Shown: positions 15,881 through 24,471 of the stretch, piece by piece
Layout of the letters: each line of letters begins with the position of its first letter
Position numbering within the stretch: the first letter of the stretch is position 1
DNA from: Nocardia terrae
Lineage (GTDB): Bacteria > Actinomycetota > Actinomycetes > Mycobacteriales > Mycobacteriaceae
DNA length: 64,000 bases
Assembly (NCBI RefSeq): GCF_009760405.1
Contig: NZ_WRPP01000004.1
Location: forward strand, 496,001 to 560,000
Direction: 5' to 3'
The notes under the pieces: generated by a model
Told to the model about the DNA's origin: nothing
What the model saw: the letters and a program-made list of their open reading frames with translations, nothing else
Databases searched by the model: none
Translations under genes and position numbers: made by a program

Positions 15881-16456
15881 TTAGACATTGACGCCGAAGT
15901 CACGGGCGATGCCCGCCAGGCCGGAGGCGTAACCCTGGCCGATTGCCCGGAACTTCCACTCCCCATTGTTGCGGTAGAGCTCGCCGAAAACCATGGCGGT
16001 TTCGGTGGAGGCGTCCTCGGACAGGTCGTAGCGGGCGAGCTCGGCGCCATTGGCGCGGTCCACGACCCGGATGTAGGCGTTGCGCACCTGGCCGAAGCTC
16101 TGGCCGCGGGCGTCGGCGTCGTAGATCGAGACCGGGAAGAAGATGGATTCGATGGTCGGCGGGGTGTTGGCGAGATCGATGTTGATGGTCTCGTCGTCGC
16201 CCTCGCCCTCACCGGTGAGGTTGTCGCCGGTGTGCACGATGGTGCCCTCCGGGGACTGCAGGTTGTTGAAGAACACGAAGTGCTTGTCGGACAGGGCCTT
16301 CTTCTCGGCGCTGGTCGCGATGGCGCTGGCATCGAGGTCGAAATCGGTGCCCGTGGTGGTCCGGACGTCCCAGCCCAGGCCGACGGCCACCTGGGTCAGG
16401 TTCGGAGCCTGCTTGGTCAGTGAAACGTTACCGCCCTTGGACAAACTGACACCCAT
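15881..16456 (-). CDS. terD: TerD-domain stress protein
   Basis: This 191-residue protein is a single full TerD domain. It has the start MGVSLSKGGNVSLTK, the calcium-binding acidic signatures DFDLDASA and TGDNLTGEGEGDDE, and the end ELYRNNGEWKFRAIGQGY. TerD proteins bind Ca2+ and belong to the tellurite, phage-inhibition and general-stress systems. It is divergent from the 'ter biosynthetic' operon starting at 16672 and shares its regulatory region. Confidence 0.96.
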   Translation of the reverse strand: MGVSLSKGGNVSLTKQAPNLTQVAVGLGWDVRTTTGTDFDLDASAIATSAEKKALSDKHFVFFNNLQSPEGTIVHTGDNLTGEGEGDDETINIDLANTPPTIESIFFPVSIYDADARGQSFGQVRNAYIRVVDRANGAELARYDLSEDASTETAMVFGELYRNNGEWKFRAIGQGYASGLAGIARDFGVNV

Positions 16457-16671
16457 GGTGGGGATCCTTCCGTTGTAAAGCGTTCGAAGCGTTTCTTGCT
16501 CAACGGCGTTGTCCGCTCTGCCGGTTCCCGCCGCCTAGAGAGTAATGGTTTTCTAAAGTCTTGTGTAGATAAGTCTCAACCCTACCGGCTGGAAGCAACT
16601 GTCATACGATAGGTTTCCATGAACGCTCGCCCTTGTCGCCCCTTTGTCACGGGTCTCCTACCATCGGGGGC
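16457..16671. other. Divergent intergenic region terD / ter biosynthetic operon
   Basis: This 215-bp region is notably AT-richer around 16540-16610, as expected for a bidirectional promoter. I cannot place -10/-35 boxes with confidence, and no gene is supported. Confidence 0.4.
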
Positions 16672-17883
16672 GTGGCAGCAGGCCGTCGACGCGGATGGTT
16701 CCGGACACCCCGGAACAACGAATGGGTGCAACAGGTCCGGCAGGTCGTGACGACCGCCTTCCTGGACATGGATCAGCGCCAGAGCATCGCCGAGGCCGCC
16801 GTCGCCGCGTCCGCGGCGCTGTTCCCGGAGCGCGGCATGACCGCGCGCTGGGAACCCGTGCGGGCCCGCTGCTACGGCGCCTCCGGGGCCTACCTGGCCC
16901 TCACCGATCGCCTGGACCAGCTCGAACGCGACGAGCGCGGGAGCGTCGAGGTCACCCAGCCCGAAATCGACGGCGTCCTGCGGGGTCTGACCGATGCCGC
17001 GCGCGGGGTGGACGAGTTCTACCGCGGCAATCAGGCCCACCTCGAACACGCGGTCGCGGTGTACGGCTCGGTGCCGCAACTGGTCTCGCAGGTGCGCGCG
17101 CAGGCCGAGCAGTCGCGCCAGGCCGCGGCCGCCTCGCCCTATGCCGCCTACCCCTCGATCCGGCAATGCGCGGCCGCCGTGGATGAGGGACTGCTCACAC
17201 TCGAGGCGGCGGTCGCCTCCGGGTCCGGCGGCGCCACCCGCGACGCCGCGACCCGGCTCGAGACCCTGGTGCGGGAACTGTCCACCGCCCTGGAAACCGC
17301 TCCCGGAAAACAACATTCGGCCGCTACCGCCGTCGCCTCGGCGGCCACCCGGCTCGATGCCGCCCGCAACCGCCTGGAACGCATCGCCCCGGCCATGTCC
17401 GCGCTGCTGCGCGAATTCGCGGCTGCGTCCTCGAACGATTTGGCCAACAATGAGCGACAGGCCCGGGCGGCCATCGACGCCGCAGCCGCGGATCTCGCGC
17501 ACGCCCGGGAAGCCTTGACCAGCAACGACCCGGAGGCCGCGCTCGAGAAGACCACCACCGCCCGCGCCCACCTCGCCACCGCCGAGGAACGCGCCGAGGC
17601 CGTCACCGATCGGCTCGCCCTGCTGCGGCAGGTGCGCGAGCAGCCCGCCGAGCGCGCCAAGGCCGTGCGCTTCAAACTGCGCGACGCCCAGATGCTGGCC
17701 GTCAACAAGGGCGTGGTCCCGCAATGGGGTTCGGTGCTCGACGCCCAGGCCGAACGCCTGGACCGGGCCGGCGCGGGCCTGACCGGACGCCACCCGGACT
17801 ACTGGGCCTACGTGTCCGAACTCGACGCCATCTCCGCGTTCGTCACCGGGGTGGTCGAGCGCATGCGAAATACCGAGAGATAG
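16672..17883 (+). CDS. Coiled-coil protein of the ter biosynthetic operon
   Basis: This 403-residue protein starts at GTG 16672 (VAAGRRRGWF); a TTG 39 bases upstream is in frame but unsupported. It is almost entirely helical and rich in Ala, Glu and Arg, with long heptad-like stretches (residues ~60-130 and ~190-330: RLDAARNRLERIAPAMSALL, AREALTSNDPEAALEKTT). There is no signal peptide. Helical proteins of this kind are recurrent partners in TerD-linked biosynthetic neighbourhoods, but the biochemical role is unknown. The next gene starts 27 bases later, suggesting one transcript. Confidence 0.8.
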   Translation: MAAGRRRGWFRTPRNNEWVQQVRQVVTTAFLDMDQRQSIAEAAVAASAALFPERGMTARWEPVRARCYGASGAYLALTDRLDQLERDERGSVEVTQPEIDGVLRGLTDAARGVDEFYRGNQAHLEHAVAVYGSVPQLVSQVRAQAEQSRQAAAASPYAAYPSIRQCAAAVDEGLLTLEAAVASGSGGATRDAATRLETLVRELSTALETAPGKQHSAATAVASAATRLDAARNRLERIAPAMSALLREFAAASSNDLANNERQARAAIDAAAADLAHAREALTSNDPEAALEKTTTARAHLATAEERAEAVTDRLALLRQVREQPAERAKAVRFKLRDAQMLAVNKGVVPQWGSVLDAQAERLDRAGAGLTGRHPDYWAYVSELDAISAFVTGVVERMRNTER

Positions 17884-17910
17884 TTCGACAGTAGGAGGAC
17901 GGCCGCACCG

Positions 17911-19131
17911 ATGACCGTGATGATCACCGGCGATCCGGCGCTCGCCCCGGTCTCCCTGCGCAAACGCTTTCCGCTGCGGCACTTCCGGCAGGTGCCGGGT
18001 CCCGAGCTGCGGCGGCTGTTGCACCGGCTGCCCGAACCCTTCGGCGGTTCGCGCGATCGAGACCTGCTGGCCATGGCGCTGGGTGCGACCCTGTATGTGC
18101 CCGCCACCCGGCCCGACCTCACCAAGACCATCGTGCGGCGCGCCGAGCGCGGCGTGTGCTCGATGGTCATCGACCTCGAGGACGCGGTCGCCGACCACGC
18201 CGTCGAATTCGGAAAACGGCAGGCCGCACGGACTCTGGACGAACTGGCCGCCGGGGACGAGGCGTATCCGCTGCTGTTCGTGCGGGTACGCGACGCGCAC
18301 AGCATCACCGAACTCCTCGACCGGCTCGGGCCGGGCGTGGTGGCGCTCACCGGGTTCGTGCTGCCGAAGTTCGACAGCGCCTGCGCGGCGGACTATCTGG
18401 AGGCGCTGGAACGGGCCTCGAAAGCCCTGGGCCGCCGGGTGTTCGGGATGCCGGTGCTGGAGTCCCCCGCGCTGGTCCACCGCGAGACCCGCGATCGCGA
18501 GCTGAGCCGCATCGGCGCGCTGCTGGCGCGACACCGCGACCGCATTCTCGCCGTGCGTATCGGCGCCACGGATATGTGCTCCACCTTCGGGATTCGCCGC
18601 GACCGCGACCTCACCATCTACGACGTGCGGGTGGTCGCCGACGTCATCGCCGACATCGTCAACTACCTGGGCCGCGCCGACGGCACCGGCTTCACCATCA
18701 CCGGGCCGGTCTGGGAGTACTTCGCCGACCACGCCCGGATGTTCCGCCCGATGCTGCGCACCTCCCCCTTCGCCGAGCTGGACGCCGTACCGTTCCGGCA
18801 GTCGCTGGTCAGCCGCGACATGGACGGACTGCTGCGCGAGATCACCCTCGACCGGGCCAACGGCATCCAGGGCAAGACCGTCATCCACCCCTCGCACGTG
18901 GCCGTCGTGCACGCCCTCTCGATCGTCACCCACGAGGAATACGCCGACGCCCTCGACATCCTGCGCACCGCCGCGGGCGGCGTCGCCGCCTCCGAGTACC
19001 GCAACAAGATGAACGAGATGCGCCCGCACCGCCCCTGGGCCCGCCAGATCATGCTGCGCGCCAAGGTCTTCGGCGTGGCCAATCAAGGAGTCACCTTCGT
19101 GGACCTGCTCAAGGCCGTGGTCGAGTCATGA
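17911..19131 (+). CDS. HpcH/HpaI aldolase/citrate-lyase-family protein (ter operon)
   Basis: This 406-residue protein has a CitE-like TIM barrel: ATLYVPATRPDL, SMVIDLEDAVADH (acidic metal-binding motif), VRVRDAHS, FVLPKFDS, MPVLESPALV, RIGATDMCSTFG and NGIQGKTVIHPSHV. The N-terminal ~55 residues (RKRFPLRHFRQVPG) are an extension typical of the ter-linked subfamily. In CitE relatives this fold makes or cleaves C-C bonds of acyl-CoA or keto acids; in ter clusters it is predicted to contribute to a small-molecule product. AGGAGG precedes ATG 17911. Its stop overlaps the start of the next gene (ATGA). Confidence 0.92.
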   Translation: MTVMITGDPALAPVSLRKRFPLRHFRQVPGPELRRLLHRLPEPFGGSRDRDLLAMALGATLYVPATRPDLTKTIVRRAERGVCSMVIDLEDAVADHAVEFGKRQAARTLDELAAGDEAYPLLFVRVRDAHSITELLDRLGPGVVALTGFVLPKFDSACAADYLEALERASKALGRRVFGMPVLESPALVHRETRDRELSRIGALLARHRDRILAVRIGATDMCSTFGIRRDRDLTIYDVRVVADVIADIVNYLGRADGTGFTITGPVWEYFADHARMFRPMLRTSPFAELDAVPFRQSLVSRDMDGLLREITLDRANGIQGKTVIHPSHVAVVHALSIVTHEEYADALDILRTAAGGVAASEYRNKMNEMRPHRPWARQIMLRAKVFGVANQGVTFVDLLKAVVES

Positions 19132-21539
19132 CCGCCGACCCCGCCCTACCCGAGCCCGTTCTCGAACTACCCTGGGCCACCCGCGAACTCGGCCTCACCC
19201 TGTGCCACACCGTTTCCGCCGTCCTCGAGCGGGATTGGCGCGTCGAGAACCTGGTCGAGCCCGGCCTGCGCCGCAACCCCCGCCGAGCCCACCTGCTGGT
19301 CTCGACCGTCCTCGGCAAACACCTGCCGACCGACCCGCACCGCGTCCTCGACGCCGGAAACCGCCTCGGCGACCTGGTGCGCCGAGCCCTCGGCCCGGCC
19401 GACGCCGTGGTCCTCGGATTCGCCGAAACCGCAACCGGTCTGGGGCACACGGTCGCGGCTCGCATCGGTGCGCACTGCTACCTGCACTCCACCCGCCGCG
19501 ACGTGCCGGGAGCGCGAACCCTCGCCGGATTCGAGGAGGGCCACTCGCACGCCACCTCGCACCTGCTGCAGCCCATGCCCGCCGAGGTGTTCCGCAACCG
19601 GCTGCCGATGGTCCTCGTCGACGACGAGATCTCCACGGGCGCGACCGCTTTGGACGCCATCCGGGCCCTGCACGCGCACACCCCGCGCGCCCACTACATC
19701 CTCGCGTCCCTGGTGGACATGCGCACCGATGCCGACCGTCGCGCCTTCGAATCCGCGGCCGCTGATCTCGGCGCGCGCATCGACACCGTCTGCCTGGCCA
19801 CTGGCGCCACCCGGCTGCCGACGGACCTGATCGATGTCGTCGCCGCGCTGCCCGAGCCCGTGCTCAACCCCGTCGCCACCAGCCGCGGCAGCTGCGCCCG
19901 CGTCGAACTGCCCTGGCCGCACGATGTTCCCGAGGGCGGCCGGCACGGCTTCCTGAGTTCGGACGCGGCATCTTTCGACACGGCGCTCGAGGCGGCGGTG
20001 GCAGCCCTGATCGGTAACCTCGCCGCGCCGCGTCCGGTCATCGTCATCGCGCATGAGGAATTCATGTACCTGCCGCTGCGCATCGCGGCGGCGCTGGCCG
20101 ACAACGGCATTCGCACCCGCTACCAGACCACGACACGCTCGCCCGCCTATGTCCTGGACGAGCCCGGCTACCCGCTACGGCGTGGCTTCTGCTTCACCGC
20201 ACCCGAACTCGGTGAGGATGCGCCGCGATTCCTCTACAACGCGCGCTGGCTCGAGCTCGCGGCCGAGTTCGAGCCGCTCTTGCTCGTGGTGACCGATCGC
20301 CCCGCGGACACCGAGAGACTCACGGCTTCCGGAGGTCTCATCGATGTTCTCACCGCGTCGGGAGCGGACGTGTTGCTGGCCGTCCTGCCCGCGGTGGATC
20401 CGCGGGCGCTCGAGGCCGATCGCAGCGGACCGCCGGAACCGTTGCGCGGGCCGGAGTTCGGGTCCTATGCGCCCGATGAGGTGGCGTGGCTGTTGACCGA
20501 CCTGTCGGGTGTGGCGCTGGAAGCCGAAGTGGCGGATCGGGAACGGCGGATCCAGGTCGGGGAAGCGCACTACGCGGAGTCGCTGCCGGTGGAATATCAG
20601 CCGGATGCCGCCTATCGCCGGTTGTTCGACGAGGTGCTGGCCGAGAGTGCCGAGCGGCTCGCCCTGGCGGTGGGGACCGTGGCGGAATTGGTTGCCACCG
20701 AGCGGGGGAGCGAGGTCGTGCTGGTTTCGCTGGCGCGGGCGGGGACGCCGGTCGGGGTGCTCATGCGGCGATGGCTGGGGGAGCGGGGCGTCGAGGTGCC
20801 GCATTATGCGGTGTCGATCGTGCGCGATCGCGGGATCGACACGGAGGCGCTGGATTATCTTGCGCAACAGCATGATCCGCGCCGGATCGTCTTCGTCGAC
20901 GGATGGACCGGCAAGGGGGCGATCACCCGGGAGCTCGCTGCCGCGCTGGACGCCTATCGAGCGGCGGGCGGGGCGCGGTTCGATCCGGAGCTCGCCGTAC
21001 TGGCGGATCCGGGGAGTTGCGTGCGCACCTTCGGTACCAGAGACGATTTCCTCATCGCGTCCGCGTGCCTGAATTCCACGGTGTCGGGGCTGGTTTCGCG
21101 GACCGTGCTCAATCGGGAGTTGATCGGGCCGGGACAGTTCCACGGAGCCAAGTTCTATGCGGAGCTGGCCGATCAGGATGTCAGCAACCGGCTGCTGGAC
21201 ACCGTGTCCGGCTGCTTCGGCCGGGTCCGGCCGCTCGTGGACGCGCGGGTGCGCGAGGTGCTGGCCTCGGACCGGACGCCGACCTGGGCGGGCTGGGAGT
21301 CGGTGGAACGGGTGCGGGCCGAGTACGGGATCTCGAGCGTGAACTTCGTCAAACCCGGTGTGGGGGAGACGACCCGGGTGCTGTTGCGGCGAATGCCGTG
21401 GCGGGTGCTGGTCCGCGATCCGGAGGCGCGGGAACACGCCCACATCCGGTTGCTGGCCGCGGCGCGCGGGGTGCCGGTCGAGGTGGTTCCGGATTTGGCG
21501 TATGCCTGTATGGGCTTGATCAAAGATGTGAAGGGGTAG
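19128..21539 (+). CDS. Fused phosphoribosyltransferase-TRSP / StiP-family-PELOTA protein (ter operon)
   Basis: This 803-residue protein appears to be two ter-operon proteins in one chain. Residues 1-~430 are a phosphoribosyltransferase (PRTase_2 type) with the PRPP loop VLVDDEISTGAT at 162-173, then a TRSP-like region (~300-430, IVIAHEEFMYLPLRIA). Residues ~445-803 are a StiP/PRTase family unit: SYAPDEVAWLLTDL, HYAESLPVEYQPDAAY, LVSLARAGTPVGVL, VFVDGWTGKGAI (589-599), LADPGSC, CLNSTVSGLVSRT and FHGAKFY. It ends in a PELOTA-like RNA-binding fold (~745-800, WRVLVRDPEAREHAHIRLLA). I know these halves mainly as separate neighbouring genes. The start is ATG 19128, coupled by ATGA to the aldolase gene. 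A nucleotide- or RNA-linked reaction is inferred from the domains. Confidence 0.88.
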   Translation: MTADPALPEPVLELPWATRELGLTLCHTVSAVLERDWRVENLVEPGLRRNPRRAHLLVSTVLGKHLPTDPHRVLDAGNRLGDLVRRALGPADAVVLGFAETATGLGHTVAARIGAHCYLHSTRRDVPGARTLAGFEEGHSHATSHLLQPMPAEVFRNRLPMVLVDDEISTGATALDAIRALHAHTPRAHYILASLVDMRTDADRRAFESAAADLGARIDTVCLATGATRLPTDLIDVVAALPEPVLNPVATSRGSCARVELPWPHDVPEGGRHGFLSSDAASFDTALEAAVAALIGNLAAPRPVIVIAHEEFMYLPLRIAAALADNGIRTRYQTTTRSPAYVLDEPGYPLRRGFCFTAPELGEDAPRFLYNARWLELAAEFEPLLLVVTDRPADTERLTASGGLIDVLTASGADVLLAVLPAVDPRALEADRSGPPEPLRGPEFGSYAPDEVAWLLTDLSGVALEAEVADRERRIQVGEAHYAESLPVEYQPDAAYRRLFDEVLAESAERLALAVGTVAELVATERGSEVVLVSLARAGTPVGVLMRRWLGERGVEVPHYAVSIVRDRGIDTEALDYLAQQHDPRRIVFVDGWTGKGAITRELAAALDAYRAAGGARFDPELAVLADPGSCVRTFGTRDDFLIASACLNSTVSGLVSRTVLNRELIGPGQFHGAKFYAELADQDVSNRLLDTVSGCFGRVRPLVDARVREVLASDRTPTWAGWESVERVRAEYGISSVNFVKPGVGETTRVLLRRMPWRVLVRDPEAREHAHIRLLAAARGVPVEVVPDLAYACMGLIKDVKG

Positions 21540-21543
21540 CTGG

Positions 21544-22356
21544 GTGCGCGCGGTGATGGTGGCGACGGATCTGGATCGGACCGTGATCTATTCGCGGGCG
21601 GCGTTCGGGCAGACGGACCCGGCGACGGTGTGTGTGGAACACCATGAGGGCCAACCGCTCTCGTACATGACGGTGACCGCGGCCCAGCGGATGAGCGAGC
21701 TGGCCGCGGCGGCGGCGCTGGTGCCGGTCACCACCCGCACCATCGAACAATTCCAGCGGGTGCGGCTGCCCGGCGGGCCATGGCCTTACGCGGTCACCAG
21801 CAACGGCGGCACCATCCTGCGCAACGGCCTGCCCGACCGGCGCTGGCGTTCGGCGCTCGACGCCGAGGTGCGCGCCGAGTGCGCCACCCTGGTCGAGGTG
21901 CGCGCGGAATTGCGTGCGCGCGTGGACGAATCGTTCGCCGTGCGCCTGCGCGAGGCCGACGACCTGTTCTGCTACCTGGTCGTCGACCCCGATCGCGTAC
22001 CCGAGGGCTTCCTGGCGGAATGGGAATCCTGGTGCCGTCCGAGAGGCTGGTCGGTTTCGCAGCAGGGCCGCAAGATCTACACCATGCCCACACCGGTGTG
22101 TAAGAGCCGCGCGGTCACGGAGGTGCGCCGCCGCCTGCTGGAGGCCGGTGAACTGCGCCCGGACTCGGTGCTGGCGGCCGCGGGCGACGGCGCGCTGGAC
22201 GCCGAGCTGCTGCGCACCGCCGACGTCGCCATCCGGCCCCGGCACGGTGAACTGGAGCAGCGTAACTGGACCCATCCGGGCGTGGCCGTCACCGCGGCCA
22301 CGGGCATCCACGCCGCGGACGAGATCCTCGACTACTTCCTGCGCGTGCGGTCCTAG
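21544..22356 (+). CDS. HAD-superfamily hydrolase (ter operon)
   Basis: This 270-residue phosphatase-like protein starts at GTG 21544, 4 bases after the preceding stop, with AAGGGG inside the previous gene. The HAD motif I is TDLDRTVIYS (Asp nucleophile and acid/base Asp), followed by VTTRTIEQF (motif II) and, after a Cof-type cap, AAGDGALDAELL (motif IV). It is the last gene of the ter biosynthetic operon and would remove phosphate from a small metabolite. It converges on the next gene with 15 bp between stops. Confidence 0.93.
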   Translation: MRAVMVATDLDRTVIYSRAAFGQTDPATVCVEHHEGQPLSYMTVTAAQRMSELAAAAALVPVTTRTIEQFQRVRLPGGPWPYAVTSNGGTILRNGLPDRRWRSALDAEVRAECATLVEVRAELRARVDESFAVRLREADDLFCYLVVDPDRVPEGFLAEWESWCRPRGWSVSQQGRKIYTMPTPVCKSRAVTEVRRRLLEAGELRPDSVLAAAGDGALDAELLRTADVAIRPRHGELEQRNWTHPGVAVTAATGIHAADEILDYFLRVRS

Positions 22357-22371
22357 CTCGCCGACGGCGAC

Positions 22372-23127
22372 TCAGCGCCAGGCGGCCAGCAGCCGGTTGG
22401 CCTCCTTGGTCAGGGCGGCCTGCAGGAACGGGCCGAAACTGACCCGGGCCACGCCGAGTTCGGCGAAGTAGGCGGGCGTGCCCTGGTCGGGAAGGCCGAT
22501 GGCATTGACCGGCAACGGCAGCTCGGAGGTCAGCGTGCGCTGCACCTCGGGTTCGTGGCGGCCCACCGGGTACAGCACGTCCGCGCCCGCCTCGGCGGCC
22601 AGCCGCATCCGGGTGAGCGCGCTGTCCAGGCGTTCGGCCGGGGTACCGGTGTCCTGACGCAGGAACACGTCGGTGCGCGCGTTCACCACGACGTGCACCC
22701 CGCTCGCGTCCGCGGCCGCCCGCAGCTCCGCCACCAGATCGGCGTGCTCCTGCGGGGTGCGCAGCCGCCCGCCCTCGCTGTGTACGGAATCCTCGATATT
22801 GAAGCCGACGGCTCCGGCCTCGAGCAGCCCCTCGATGATTCGCGACGGCTTCTCGGCATAACCGGATTCCAAGTCGACCGACACCGGAATGTCCACGGCC
22901 GCCGTGATTTCCCGGACCCGCCCGAGCACATCGGCGAAGGTCATGCCCTCTTTGTCCTGCTTGCCCAGGGAATCGGCCAGCGGATGGCTGCCGATCGTGA
23001 GGGCCCGGAAACCGGCCTCCCGCACCAGTTTCGCGGACCATGCGTCCCACACCGTCGGCAGGATCACCGGATTGCCGGGCTGGTGCAGTTCGAGGAAGGT
23101 GGTTGCTTTCTCAGCGAGACTGGTCAT
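22372..23127 (-). CDS. PEP-mutase/isocitrate-lyase-superfamily protein
   Basis: This 251-residue TIM-barrel protein starts at ATG 23127 (MTSLAEKATTFLELH), inside the 3' end of dhaM (17-bp overlap), so translation is probably coupled. The superfamily landmarks VSVDLESGYAE (metal-binding Asp/Glu), GFNIEDSVHSEGG and VNARTDVFL are present. The KKCG-type loop of true isocitrate lyases is absent and the gating loop differs from PEP mutase, so the reaction is unknown. It lies at the end of the dihydroxyacetone kinase operon. Confidence 0.85.
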   Translation of the reverse strand: MTSLAEKATTFLELHQPGNPVILPTVWDAWSAKLVREAGFRALTIGSHPLADSLGKQDKEGMTFADVLGRVREITAAVDIPVSVDLESGYAEKPSRIIEGLLEAGAVGFNIEDSVHSEGGRLRTPQEHADLVAELRAAADASGVHVVVNARTDVFLRQDTGTPAERLDSALTRMRLAAEAGADVLYPVGRHEPEVQRTLTSELPLPVNAIGLPDQGTPAYFAELGVARVSFGPFLQAALTKEANRLLAAWR

Positions 23128-23857
23128 GATCTCGATTCTCGTTGAGCGCACGCACTTTGGCGACTGCCCGCTCCGCATCGGGCCCGCTGGCGGTCACCTC
23201 CAGTAATTGGCCCGCCCGCACGCCGAGGGTCAGCACCCTGGTCAGACTGTTGCCCGGTACCGGACCGACGCCGGTGGTGGCATTGCGCAACCGCACGGTG
23301 GCGTCGAAAGCGCGCAGCGCCGAGACCAATTCGGCGGCCGGGCGGGCGTGCAGTCCGTGCTCGCTGGTCACTTCGAAGGTGTCGGTGGCCAAGGAATCAT
23401 CCACAGCTTGCACAGCTGTGGATGAATGTGGATCATTGCGCGCCGCGATCTCCGAGGATTCGCCGAGCTGGGTACGTTTGGCGGCCAGCGCCTGCTCCGC
23501 CTCCCGCGCGGTGGTCGCCAGATCGGCGCCGCCGCCCGCCGCGGCCAGCGCCGACAGCAGTCCCTCCACCAGCGGTGCGGCGGAAAGCTCGACCTCGACG
23601 GGAGATTCGAGCAGATCCAGGGCGGTCTCGGCGGAGAGCACCGCGCTGCCCAGATCCATCAGCACCAGCACCCCGTCCCCCGCGTCGGCCTCCGCGATGG
23701 CCTCGGCCACCGCGACGGCATCGGTGCCGAACCCGTCGTCGTGCGATCCCGCGGCGATCCGGATGGGCACACCCTGATCCGGTAGCAGTCCGGCGGCCAG
23801 GGCGACCGCCGCCTCCGCCAGCGCCCGGCTGTGCGACACCACGACCAGGCCGATCAT
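23111..23857 (-). CDS. dhaM: DhaM: EIIA(Man)-HPr fusion, phosphoryl donor of dihydroxyacetone kinase
   Basis: This 248-residue protein has two PTS domains. Residues 1-~130 are EIIA of the mannose type with phospho-His9 in VVVSHSRALA, plus GTDA and LMDLGSAVLSAETA. Residues ~160-240 are HPr with HGLHARPAA (phospho-His170). They are joined by a ~25-residue linker rich in Ser and Asp. The missing third domain of E. coli DhaM (EI) means the phosphate must come from a separate EI. The start ATG 23857 overlaps the dhaL stop (ATGA). The linker DNA carries three DnaA-box-like words. Confidence 0.95.
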   Translation of the reverse strand: MIGLVVVSHSRALAEAAVALAAGLLPDQGVPIRIAAGSHDDGFGTDAVAVAEAIAEADAGDGVLVLMDLGSAVLSAETALDLLESPVEVELSAAPLVEGLLSALAAAGGGADLATTAREAEQALAAKRTQLGESSEIAARNDPHSSTAVQAVDDSLATDTFEVTSEHGLHARPAAELVSALRAFDATVRLRNATTGVGPVPGNSLTRVLTLGVRAGQLLEVTASGPDAERAVAKVRALNENRDHDQSR

Positions 23858-24471
23858 CGCAGTGCCCGGGAGGCGGCCAGCACCAGCAGCGCCGCGCTGG
23901 TGGCACCCGGATCCTGGTGTCCCGCACTGCGTTCCCCGAGATAGGAGGCCCGGCCCTTGCGAGCCACCAGCGGAGTGGTGGCATCGCGCCCGGCGTCGGC
24001 GGCGGCCACCGCGGCCTCGAGGGCCTGCCGCGCCGACGCGCCCCCGGCGACCTGCTCGTCGAGCGTGTCGGCCGCGGGCACCAGCGTGTCCACCATGGTC
24101 TTGTCACCGGGTTCGGCCTTGCCCCGGGCGATCACGCCCTCGAGCCCGGACCGGAAGGCCCGCGCGAAATCGGCCAGGTCGGCACCGTCGCCGACGGCCC
24201 CGGCGAACCGGAGGAAGAACGTGCCGTACAACGGTCCGCTCGCGCCGCCGATCGTGCGGATCAAGACCATGGCCGTCTGCTTGGCGATCTCACCCGCCGT
24301 CGCGGGCTTCGAATCGTCCAGCGCCGCAACGGCCGCCGTCATGCCGCGCTGCATATTGGTGCCGTGGTCGGCGTCCCCGATCGCGGCGTCGAGCGCGGTC
24401 AGCTCGGTGGCGTGCGCGTCCACCAGCGCCGCGAACTCCCGCACCCACGCGGCCGTGTCCACCGCCGACAT
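23854..24471 (-). CDS. dhaL: DhaL: ADP-binding subunit of dihydroxyacetone kinase
   Basis: This 205-residue protein has the nucleotide/Mg-binding motif LDAAIGDADHGTNMQRG (Asp33, Asp35), then IGGASGPLYGTFFL and the C-terminal RSAGHQDPGATSAAL. In PTS-type kinases ADP stays bound to DhaL as a coenzyme and is rephosphorylated by DhaM, and the phosphate is passed to dihydroxyacetone on DhaK. The start ATG 24471 overlaps the dhaK stop (ATGA), so stoichiometric coupled translation is likely. Confidence 0.97.
   Translation of the reverse strand: MSAVDTAAWVREFAALVDAHATELTALDAAIGDADHGTNMQRGMTAAVAALDDSKPATAGEIAKQTAMVLIRTIGGASGPLYGTFFLRFAGAVGDGADLADFARAFRSGLEGVIARGKAEPGDKTMVDTLVPAADTLDEQVAGGASARQALEAAVAAADAGRDATTPLVARKGRASYLGERSAGHQDPGATSAALLVLAASRALR

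Noticed and set aside
16582..19086. An 834-codon open frame on the minus strand opposite the coiled-coil and aldolase genes
   Set aside because: Low-complexity composition with no family motif; the plus-strand frames have clear domains, ribosome-binding sites and overlapping starts. High GC produces long antisense frames.
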